Assembly: GCA_023014365.1 (NCBI GenBank)
Contig: JAEBUN010000013.1
Location: 992,001-1,056,000 of the forward strand
Length of the DNA stretch: 64,000 bases
DNA from: Lepiota brunneoincarnata
Lineage: Eukaryota; Basidiomycota; Agaricomycetes; Agaricales; Agaricaceae
Direction of reading: 5' to 3'
Positions 54,913 through 64,000 of this stretch are shown one piece after another (position 1 is the stretch's first letter; every line of letters begins with the position of its first letter). The notes under the pieces were generated by a model that worked only from the letters and a program-made list of their open reading frames with translations, searched no databases and was not told the DNA's origin. The position numbers and the translations under genes are program-made.

Positions 54913-56684
54913 TCAGATGACCCACCGGGGCTGCTCGGGATAGTACTTGGCGGCAATTATCGCCTGGTCATCCCTCGCATCTCCGGTGTAGCATCCGCGG
55001 TGTTGTAGACGCGGGATGGAGCCGTAGTCGGTGACAACTTGACTCACCTCTTCACCCTCCAACCTGAGGCGAGCCTCGCGAGCGCGCTGGCGGGAGCGCT
55101 GAACGAGCTTGGAGACGAAGAAGAGACCCATGAGGGCGACAAAGGCAAAAGCGCCAGAGAACATGACCTGGGCGTTGTCGCCGGTGCCACCAGTGACGAC
55201 TTCGGCTAAGTCGAAAGCGATAGACTTGGCTTGGCAGACTTCCTTCCATTGCTTGTTGCTAGTGATGGCAGCGTTCTGAGAACAAGCGAGTTAAGAAACT
55301 AGAACAGGTGTGGGATCTTAGGGGGGTATTTTACCTCAGCACGGTAGATGAATTCAGGTCAAGGGGATGTCAGCGTGGTGGTTGAAGACGTGGACGTCAT
55401 GGAAGCCGTCGCTAGTTCCGTTCTTGAATCTGATACGGAGGAAGTCACGGATGTCAGGTGGGGAGCCGCGGCGGAGCTCAATAGCAATAGCAGAAGAGTA
55501 TTCAGCTGGAGGTCATTATTGACCGTTAGTGTTCGACAACCATATATATGGAACTGTTTGCTTACGGATACCCATGAATTCGGGGTGATCTTTGAGGACG
55601 CCGGTTTGGCGGAAGAAGGAGATGAAGGGCTGATACGTGGTCTGGATCAACATGAACTGGAGAGGATCACCATTAAAGGAGATGCGTTCGAGGGAGCTGA
55701 GGATAGTAGTGGAGGAGAGTACGGCCAGCGACTGGAAAGGGGAAATTAAAAGCAAAGTCTAGGATGCGAGGGATGGACTTACTGTTGCCAATACCGTTAA
55801 TGTCCTTGTCAGAGAAAACACCAGCTTCGTGGAAGTTAGCAAAGTGGCGAGCCTGTTCGAGGAAGGTGGGCGGGAGACGGTGCGCATAAGTCCTGTTGTG
55901 AGTTAGTTGTGAGTTGATGAAATCAAAGATCTGTTAACAGGTTCTCTCGTATGACATCATCGTAATTTTCAGCATTAAGTGCACTCACATTCCAAGCGTT
56001 CTCGAGGGTAGCAGGTCGGCCGAAAATATAGTCCTTGGCACTCTTGAAGAAAGGTTGAGCCTCCTGGGCCTTCTTCTTGAAAGCGTCCTGAAGCGTAAAA
56101 GTCCTTGATATGTTTCTCGAAGGCGGGGCAGTTGGTCCAGCTCTCCAAAGAGCGGTCGTTGCCAGGTTCGACAGTCTCGAACTGGTATCTTAATTAGCCG
56201 TCAAGATAACCGATCTGAACGAAGTAGGCCACGTACCGGGTACGTATTGGTAACCGCCAAGGGGAGCGACAACAGTGGTTTCATTAGCGAGGATGATCTT
56301 GTTCTTGGGGTTGGGGGGGAAAAGACCCTGCAAGAGGGCGATAGCCGAGTCGAAGACAACAGTGCCTTCAACTCCAGCCTTGACACGGACCTTGACCTCG
56401 CTATTGTCGACAAGGTCAGAGCGGATACCCTCAATGTAGGAGGGTGAAGAGCTGTCGAAGTATGTTTCGCGGAGGAGGGAGCCAAGGCGGTGGGATTCAA
56501 CCTGAACACCAGTAAGCACTGGTGGGTAGCTAGCAACATACGAAACAACGGTTGAGAGGCTTACCTCACCGAGAGCAGTGGTCTCCGTGTTGGAGGCTGC
56601 ATACGTATTGGGGTCCTGGTAATAGTGGAACCTATCACCGCTGCGAGCAATGACAATAACACCGAGGACTTTTGACAACAACAT
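54913..56684 (-). CDS. Histidine-acid-phosphatase-like type I membrane protein, catalytic His replaced
   Basis: Exons 56565-56684, 56237-56501, 55989-56181, 55783-55930, 55566-55731, 55335-55505 and 54913-55275. Four surplus bases (near 56237, 56091, 55715 and 55357) break the frame. Discounting them gives exactly 474 codons. Family blocks are VIARSGDRFHYYQDP, VKAGVEGTVVFDSAIALLQG, YIFGRPATLENAWN and RISFNGDPLQF, then one C-terminal membrane segment (MFSGAFAFVALMGLFFVS) and a basic cytosolic tail. Histidine acid phosphatases use RHG-x-R at the N-terminus for phosphohistidine catalysis. Here the motif is R-S-G-D-R, so hydrolase activity is doubtful. An in-frame 63 nt intron (56502-56564) explains the long first frame. 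The final intron in the tail is uncertain. Confidence 0.75.
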
Positions 56685-57636
56685 TGTTGGAGGTGCGGTG
56701 TAGCTGAGAGCGGGGGGAAAAGAAAGGGTTTAGTCTCCTGCATCAACCTCGACGTCCTTTTTATGAGATGGACAATGAATCCTTGGTTATGGCCAGCTGG
56801 CTCACTGTCGTGAAACTAGGGAACGGCAAGGATATCGCATGGTGATGGGAATGCTACTGTCCCGTCATACGGATCCCTAATATGCTATAGAACCAGAAAT
56901 TTATGCTTTTGGCGAGGCTTCCGGCGAGCACGTTGCAGTAATGAGTCGAGCGTGTCCACCTAAGGGCCGTACGAGATATCACAAAAGCCTCCAGCTAAGA
57001 CAAGTGAGAATTGTTTTGGCTTCACAAATTTAATGCTCTTCCATTCTAGAACGAGAAGATTGGAAACAAACGTTATATGAGGTCCTAATAGGAAGAGGGC
57101 GGGGTGGAAATACCATACCTGTGCGATATCATTCTTCCAGCAACCTCCCGCGTGTAATGTGTTGCCGGTTTCATTAATATCTGCCCGTTGCCGTGCGGTC
57201 TCGTGAGTGGCGTTTGCTCGTATGTATGTTGATGGCATTATGGGTGAGGGTCGTTTGGTGAAAGCGCCTGCAACAGAACATGAAAGCGTTGATGATAACC
57301 TGGATCGAGTTCACAACTCCAAAATATAGCGCATTTCTCACAAGACGGCGGGGAACGGTAAATGAAACCCAACTTCAATGGCAAGACAAGGCGAGTTTGA
57401 CGAGTAGCTATCCGGTTGTTGAAGCTTGAAGTCTGTCCAATCTGCATGCAGGTTAACACGAGGATCAACTATCTCTTGTTCCTTCTAGATAAAACAAGCA
57501 CAATCAATACACGATGCTTGGTATTAATCAACTTTCATAGCAAGTTACGTTGAATCAGCGGAATGCTCATGGGGGACATCGTGACGTGGCTTCTGACCTA
57601 CCTCGTGCATCAACTAACGGTAGTTCTAAGCTGATT
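56685..57636. other. No recognisable gene
   Basis: Two minus-strand frames (56960-57238, 57238-57468) are open for 76-92 codons without a recognisable domain. This stretch lies between the stop of SRP72 and the start of the phosphatase-like gene. Confidence 0.35.
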
Positions 57637-58737
57637 TTATTTCTTCCGTTTTCCCTTGTTCCCGCCGCTCCTGCCTGTTGATGCGCCTCCAGATGCAGGA
57701 GCATCAGTTGTAGCGCTGCCTTGGGTTGTACCACCACCACCACCTCGCCGTCTTCGCCCCTGGTTGTATGTAGAGCGTTCGCTTTTCTTCAACCATCTCT
57801 CTGGATCGGGCGGTGGTGTAACCCCGGGAATCACACCAGGGGGTACACGCGACATGCGCACTTTCTTGGGCTTATCGACTGGAGCAACAGGGGCTGGCTG
57901 TGTAGAGGACAAGGGCGCAGTAGGTATCGAATGGCCTATTGTGGGGGGTGGTGCCGTTTCAATGGCGCTTGCTATTGAAACAGGCAAGGCATCAATAGCA
58001 CGGAGGAAGTCGTTATTTATGAAGTCAAGGTGCTTTTGTGTAGCTTGGAGGTTGGTGAGGATATCGGAGTGCTCTTCGGTGTCCTAGCAGAAGAATAAGA
58101 CCTTCTGCAAAAAGATGGGTAACTGGACTAACGGGGTCGGTGCTATCGAGCAATTCATTATAGAGGTTATAAGCTTCTTGATATAAACCCTGACGATAGA
58201 GCTGAACGGGAGATTGAGAATTCCCACCACGCACGTAGTGACTTTGAATGCATACCAGTTGAGCTTCGAGGTGGGCCAAACCCCGGTCATTAGCATTCTG
58301 TTCCTTCAGCATGTTGATGACTTCCTGAGCCTCGGCATCCTCATGGGAGCGATACAAAGCATAGGCCCGTTCGAACGCAAATTTTGACTTGTCCTTCTCC
58401 CTGTCGACCACCTCCAGTGCAGATTCGTGTTGATCAGTCTGGAAGAGCAGGAAGAGCTTAGTGTTTAAAGCATCGACATCATCGGGGGCAATCCTGAGGA
58501 CTAGGTGGGCTAGTTGAGTGCTCTTGCAGCTGTCCAAAGATATGTGTCCGTACTTTTATCGCATGTTTTGATTGCATTTGTAAAATGACCACCGTCGATT
58601 TGGGAACAGAGCGAGGAGAACAAACGCCTGATCCTTTCGCTCTCTGACAATGGTTTCTTTGGTGTGACCCTACGTGCGGCGTTCTTTTCCTTTGCAGTAC
58701 CCTTGGCAGTGGTAGGCTTGACCGACGGTGAAGGCAT
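57637..58737 (-). CDS. SRP72: Signal recognition particle subunit SRP72, unusually short
   Basis: Exons 58554-58737, 58256-58500, 58133-58201 and 57637-58083 join to 314 residues without any frame break. The N-terminal part carries TPR helices (LFSSLCSQIDGGHFTNAIKT, FAFERAYALYRSHEDAEAQ, YRQGLYQEAYNLYNELLD). The C-terminal RNA-binding SRP72 domain has SRVPPGVIPGVTPPPDPERW and KKSERSTYNQGRRRRGGGGG, with a Lys-rich end. SRP72 binds SRP68 and 7S RNA in the cytosolic particle that targets nascent secretory proteins to the ER. Typical eukaryotic SRP72 is about 600-670 residues. Here the central TPR repeats seem absent, the junction falling in the Ala/Pro-rich stretch after about residue 180. It shares a 117 bp divergent promoter with the pinin-like gene. 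Confidence 0.85.
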
Positions 58738-58854
58738 CCTTGACGAGACCTGGTGAGGAATATTCGGCCACTTCGCCTGCAATAAAACATTCCCACGCCC
58801 CCTGTCACTGACTTCCATCTCCAGCGAGTCAGAAAACTATGTCCTCCGAAGAGT
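58738..58854. promoter_or_regulatory. Divergent promoter between SRP72 and the pinin-like gene
   Basis: Only 117 bp separate the two proposed ATGs. No TATA box is evident, as usual for fungal housekeeping pairs. Alternative upstream ATGs exist on both sides (58818 minus, 58839 plus), so part of this may be 5'UTR. Confidence 0.5.
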
Positions 58855-59934
58855 ATGTCGCCTCGCCCTGCGAGCTCTTCGTCCACTCACAAAATGTCTA
58901 GTCAACAGCAAAACAGCATTTCAATAGATGCGGTTGCTGCCCCGAAGCCTGCGCCGGAGCCGCGAAAAAGGCCAAGACTGGACCTGTCAGCAACCGCCGA
59001 TGGCAATCGTGAACGAAAACGCGGTAAAAGCATGTTTGGTATCGTATTGGGAACCCTGAACAAGGCCAAGATTGAAGACAAGGAACGCAATGCCAGCGAG
59101 GCGGTATGTCTACGACCACTGGTCTACTGACTGCCGGCCACTAAATCATCCGGTGTTTTAGGCGAAAAAACGGCAATTGATTGACCAGAGACTCCAGACC
59201 AAGCTACGCAAAGAGACTGACTCTGTTAGGCGCACAGAAGAGGCGAAAAAGAACAAAACAACCGCGAATCGAAGGGAGGAAGATTTGCAGCTGAAGGACT
59301 CCATCGTGTGTTGACATCTTTTTATTCATGTCGTTTACTGCTCTCACACTTCATAGTACAAGCTCCGGCGTGCACGACATCCTCTTCTTGTCAACTTCCT
59401 GCTCACGTCCGATATCATACCCTCTGATGATTCATCACCAGCCCCATCGAATCCTCTGGCTCTCGCCCCAAGATCACACCCGCCACCACTGTACTACCTT
59501 CCCGCTGTGTTGACTCCAGTGCAAGAAGCCTTTTTAGCCCGACGAAAAGCAGAGGTAGGTTGATCGCCGACTATAGCAAACTGTTTCTCACTTGAAAACA
59601 GGTCCGGGAAGCAGCGGATAAAGAATGGGAGCTCTTCAAAGAAGAACGAACGATTGGTATCGCAGAGATTAACCAACTTCGGCAACATGCCGCAGACGAG
59701 GAGGCCAAGATCAAGTCCGAAAAAACGGAAGCTGAAAACGAGATGGACACAGATGCGCCCCCGTCTGCGACGGCCGAGGAGAAACCTACCCCTACGCCAT
59801 CCTCAACGACCAAGGACATTGGCATGGACATCGATGAAGCTCTTGCCGACAAGGAAAAGGAATCCAATCCCTTGCCAAAGAAAGAGGAACCTGTGTCCAT
59901 GCAAGCTGACGATGATGATGCAGTCGAGTACTAA
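58855..59934 (+). CDS. Pinin/SDK/memA-domain protein
   Basis: Exons 58855-59103, 59162-59305, 59357-59554 and 59602-59934 join to 307 residues in one frame. The basic N-terminus (PRKRPRLDLS) leads into the pinin/SDK/memA core: RGKSMFGIVLGTLNKAKIED, then AKKRQLIDQRLQTKLRKET and an arginine-rich helix, and KLRRARHPLLVNFLLTSDII. The C-terminal part is coiled and acidic, ending DDDDAVEY. Pinin-type proteins are nuclear and associate with spliceosomal and exon-junction components. That role is inferred from the family. The second in-frame ATG at 58894 is an alternative start. Confidence 0.85.
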
Positions 59935-62900
59935 TTAGTTTCGCTCAAGGTGAGCCGGCCTCCTTGCTGTGATAGATGAAACTGACAGCCTAGCCAGATG
60001 TATCTATTGTTCGTACGTTTTCTCCCAATCCTGATGCTTCTAGTTTGCAGTCGGTCACTACTTGTCGCCTGTTGCTTGATCCTGGTCTTTTATGCTGACC
60101 ATTGAGCGGTACAATTTGTCCGTAGCACCCATTCTATTCGACTGCATTTGTTTGGAACACGTGGCATGAATTAGGATGATGAAGCATTCCACTATGATAC
60201 CCCTGAGAGACTAGACAAAATGATACATAAGATTAGCCAATCCCAAAAGCTGGGTGGACCAGGGTATGAAAGTATATCTCCCCCTTAGTCCTCTGGGATG
60301 TCCAGATCGGGCTGGAAGAGTGGATTTTGGGGGAGTTGGTGGAACAAAACGTCCTAGAACCAAACAACGACAATAACTGTACCTAATCCAATTATGGAGG
60401 CCGAGTTTACCCCACCAACACGCACACATGGCAAGAAACGAGGTATCTGCTTTCTCTCCGAGCTGCCAGCTCCGTGGGAAGCGCAAAGTTCGTCCTTGGA
60501 TGCCGCTGCTGATCTGTGCAGGACTTCATCACATGCAACATTAAGTACGGGACGCTTGGTAAGGTTTTCGTGCAGGGTTCACTCACTAGTAATAACTGCT
60601 TCTCGCCACCTTGACCGACTCCTCTGAAACCCGAAGACCTGGCGATAGCTCTGTCGATAGTCGACCATAATACAATGCATAATCACTGCATTCCTGAGAT
60701 CTATAATTAACCGCATTCCAGCTGACTGATACTGAAAGCCACCATTGTGTTGGGCTCCTGCAAGCATCCGAACTTCTGCCCTTCCTTGGTAACATCATTG
60801 AAGAAGTCTTGTACTTGGAAGAGAGTGCGTTCCCCGGTCACAGGACCACGGAACTTCGTTGCTCAATTGGGAGTCCGATTCGGAAGATAGCTTTGTCCGT
60901 GGCATGCGATGGATGTGTTACCGCCAAGTTAAACGATGCTGGTGCTTTGTGCTTGTAGATATCTGCGGGTGACTACATAGCCGGTAGTTCGTCCATGTAC
61001 CTGGGCCTCGGGTGGAGCCCGTAACTATGTCGTGTTGGAGAGACTCTAAAGTGCCCTTCGTCGGTGACATTTTGCATCGCATTTGTGAGTCGGGAAGGCC
61101 GTGGTAATGGGGTGGATAGGTTCAGGGAGATGTCTTGTAGTTAATCGCGTGCATTTGGGGGCTATGCGAGGGCTCTGATTTGCCCCGGCCTCCGACACAG
61201 CTGTCGTGGGGGGCGTCTAGCACGGTTTCTACTGAAACCATAGTCCATGGGTGTTGCACTGAGAGGAGAAATGGGCCACTGACATGGGATAGGTGGCAGA
61301 CACCTTGTCTCCCGGTTTTCGCGAGGCTTTCTGGGACAGGGGGGCTTTCGTCGAGAGGTTGCCACGAGCGCTCTGTGGGCGGCAGAAGAGCCGTTAGGTT
61401 GGTACTTGGCAGCGAGGCTGGTGGGAACTAATGGATGAGGGCCATGGTCATAGACGGCGCCGAGGAGAATGTCTGTCGGACGCATTGGAAAAATTGGTCG
61501 GCGGCGTAGAGATGTCAAGTCAACTCATGGTGGGTCAGGACGGGAAGGAAAAAAACAAAGTTCGACAGGTCATGACCTAAGACTAGTACGGGCTGTATGA
61601 ATATGGCGACCTCGATGTCTACACAGCAGCCAACTACCCTCTTTCCTCGCAGTATGGCAGAGAGTAACCCAGGGCCACGGAATCCCTGACCATGTTGGAG
61701 ACCTTGGTTCATGACCCCAAGAGAATTATTCCGGATTGTCGGCCAATGATGACATACCCCCCAACGAAAGCTTTGATATTGCGGTTTGTCGGCAATCCCA
61801 CACCTGGAACAAGATCTATCAACGCGATTTCATGAGTACGTACGCTGTACTTTCGGGTATCTTACTTTTGTTCTTCAAAATGGAATCATTTTGAAGTCTG
61901 GGCCCAGAGGCTTGGGTTCGAGTTCTAACCATTGCGAAAAGATCATCAATAGGCTTGATAGCTTGTGTTTGATTAAACTTCATCTAGCTTGGCTCCGTGA
62001 TGTGATGAAAGACGTCTGGAGTTGGGTATCAGAGACTAGTTGTCACCCAGGACTAACTCACGTAGCTCGGGCTTCGTGAGAAGAGGGAATTGAGATACCT
62101 GGAGGTTGATCAGGCGTAGCATATGTAGGTTGTTAACGGGTATTGTGTGCTTTGATTCTTTCAGTGCTTTTCCATTCCCCGATGTTTCAGAATGTTATTT
62201 TTCTTTTATCTACTGTGAACGTGGGGCGGGAATTGCAGAACTGCATTCGATTGGTTTCCTAAAACCCCCTAGTCTGCTACGCTTACGACAGCCAGAAAAT
62301 AGAAACGTCTACATCGATTGCGTAAGAACACAAGGTTGGGTGGGCGTGTATTTAAGGTTTCATTCGGTAACATCCATCTATACAAACCGGAGATTAACCC
62401 CTTTCCTGAAACCAAAACCCCGTTTCCTCTAAACTTTACTGCCTCGAGGTCTGGAAGCAGAGGAGGAGGCGAATAAGACTTGGTTAGTGGCATAGGCACG
62501 TTATCCTGTATCGGAGCCGCTTAGCCGACGCCTGCTCAGTAGCAAGGTTCACAAGATTCCAGCGGGTCATCCCACATGTAAAAATATTGCTCGAAAAAAG
62601 TACCCGTTGACGTGGGACGGTTGTGCCGGAGACCCTAGTCCTCATTTTTAGAACGACTCCAACCGGCGGTCGTGCAGAGAGGTCTAGCTATACATGTCAT
62701 GCCCCCAGGTTTTCAGTTTGGGGGTGGATGTCCCGTTATCTACACTCCAAGTTCTGATGGTGTGGGCCGGGACGCTTCTACTTTGGCACCCAAACGGGAA
62801 TCGAAGTGGCTTTTGAGCCGAATACACATTTCGCATGCTCGGTCGTGTTATCTATGAGAGATAAGCTGGGCTAGAGCGCGCTATCATTTTCGCAGCGATT

Positions 62901-64000
62901 GGTGGCCTTATGGGAGTCGCTGTTTGTTTGTTCTTTTCAGGAGGTACTTCTGTATATTTGTTCACCACTGACATATGAAAATTTCCGAGCGCCCAGGATC
63001 CGAAGCATAAAGAAACGGCTCTAGCAGATCCGTTCAGAAGACATATCTACCGTAAGAAACTTTAAGCACTTTTTGTGTTTCGGTCTTGTGGCACAATATG
63101 ATCTGTATACTATCCGAGGCCTTCATCTAATATCGCACAATGACCTGAAGTCACCGAGTTCGACTGAAGCTTCTGGGTAAGAGAACTTTCAGTAGTCTGA
63201 TGGTCTCGATACTTCGGGTGCGCCAGGGGCTCCTGATGACGTATTGTTGTCAGGAGGAGTGGGAGCTGGGCTGCGCCAACCTTAAAATCCGCCAAAGACC
63301 TGTTTCTGTACACTTTCTTCTGGTGGAATGGTGAACTCGATGCCTTTAGCCTTGAAAATTTTTCATGGGCGGTTGATCGCCGCGATTAGTCGATAGTGAT
63401 GGGGAGAGGTGAGTGGGTTAGAGAAACTGCACATGCCCCTGTCAGCGGACCATCAAACAAAGGTTATGTTTTCTCACAAGCTTCTCGGCCTCCCGCTGAT
63501 GGTGAGAGGGATCTGGTATAGCAGTCAATTAATCGTATCCGCGGGGCTGAGATGGTTCTCCGATGACATGTAGCTCTGACAAATGGGGCGCAAGAAAAAC
63601 ATGAGGCTCGCAGGATTGATCGTCCTCAAAGATTATTATGACACGTCGATCAACGGATGAGAGCGTTAGATCTCGAGTACCCTTAGATCAGCGTGTGGGC
63701 CGAGAGGGTTCTTTGTGAGTACCTGATCGTGGGCGTGTGAGTTGGTAAGCGTGGGCATGTGTGGCCCTGCTGATGGAAAACGTCCATTCAGACAAAACTA
63801 CAAGTTTAATACTTGAGCGCTGAACATGAAAGGGCCCTTCCGCGAATTCTTGCAGCACCCGTTCGTGTCTCCGACTGCCTCTGCGGTCAAGGACTGCGGT
63901 GCCGTCCGGTGCGGAAGGAGAATACGACGATGCCTTTTATAGTTGCTTAGTCAGGAGACGCAAGGTCACGAGGGCCGAACAAAGAACTTGAGCCAGGTGG
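59935..64000. other. About 4 kb without a recognisable gene
   Basis: No open frame exceeds about 120 codons, and none has a leader, known motif or convincing splice structure on either strand. Modules of the CxWCC array, the pogo-like element and the GTPase segment are not seen. A tight inverted repeat at 61873-61896 is the only distinct structure. The interval could hold non-coding RNA, decayed repeats or genes with short exons that I cannot recognise. Confidence 0.4.
61873..61896. repeat. Perfect inverted repeat with adjacent palindrome
   Basis: Arms of 10 bp (CTTCAAAATG / CATTTTGAAG) around a GAAT loop. They are followed at once by the 12 bp palindrome TCTGGGCCCAGA (61897-61908) and then by GGGTTCGAGTTC, which fits an RNA polymerase III B-box. 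No cloverleaf can be drawn and no A-box was found. Confidence 0.5.

Noticed and set aside
61890..61930. Candidate tRNA (GGGTTCGAGTTC T-arm)
   Set aside because: No acceptor stem pairing, no D-arm and no anticodon arm could be drawn at tRNA spacing.
1..64000. CRISPR array, prophage or bacterial operon
   Set aside because: No spaced direct repeats of that kind, and the intron-rich genes are plainly fungal nuclear.

Overview
The window is nuclear DNA of a basidiomycete fungus, most likely an Agaricomycete. The evidence is the many 45-65 nt GT-AG introns and the set of conserved eukaryotic genes found (UTP20, CTK3, SRP72, pinin/memA, Derlin, dynamin). Agaricomycete-type accessory families also occur: a NACHT ATPase, P-loop GTPases, APH-fold kinases and small secreted cysteine-rich proteins. 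The genus cannot be fixed from the sequence. I saw no tRNA, rRNA or CRISPR array.

Region 1 (about 0.3-16.3 kb) is a degenerate tandem array of roughly 1-3 kb units. Each unit carries, on the minus strand, a gene for a ~80-90 residue secreted protein with six cysteines ending in C-x2-CC, one x being Trp. I call this the CxWCC family. Seven copies keep a TATA-like element 167-181 bp upstream of the ATG and a probable 5'UTR intron. A pogo-like non-autonomous transposon (2752-3520), a small in-place inversion (about 4950-5122) and a block with an intact SDR gene plus a UTP20 fragment interrupt the array. A second, smaller set of proteins with a related cysteine pattern lies at 48.2-50.4 kb on the plus strand.

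Region 2 (16.3-31.1 kb) is accessory and duplicated. It holds a damaged Derlin gene lacking its last membrane segment, a WW-like multi-pass membrane protein, two copies of a ~2 kb P-loop GTPase segment in direct orientation, and between them a NACHT gene, a third GTPase relic and a frameshifted APH-fold kinase.

Region 3 (31.2-46.9 kb) is conserved: an SDR relic, CTK3 (+), the 12-exon UTP20 (-), a ten-exon dynamin (-) and a glycosyltransferase-like type II membrane protein (+). Comparing regions 1 and 3 suggests that an SDR-CTK3-UTP20 block was duplicated and that each copy then lost different genes.

Region 4 (48.2-64 kb) holds the second CxWCC cluster, a duplicated pair of another small secreted protein, a Cys-run membrane-associated protein, a histidine-acid-phosphatase-like type I membrane protein with the catalytic His replaced, and a divergent SRP72/pinin pair. 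About 4 kb of unrecognised sequence follows.

Reading frames in otherwise conserved genes are repeatedly broken by isolated single-base insertions (UTP20, dynamin, the phosphatase-like gene, NACHT). In the genes where I summed exon lengths, discounting these bases gives an exact multiple of three. Uncorrected assembly errors are therefore a serious alternative to pseudogenization throughout, including for the broken copies of the small secreted proteins.
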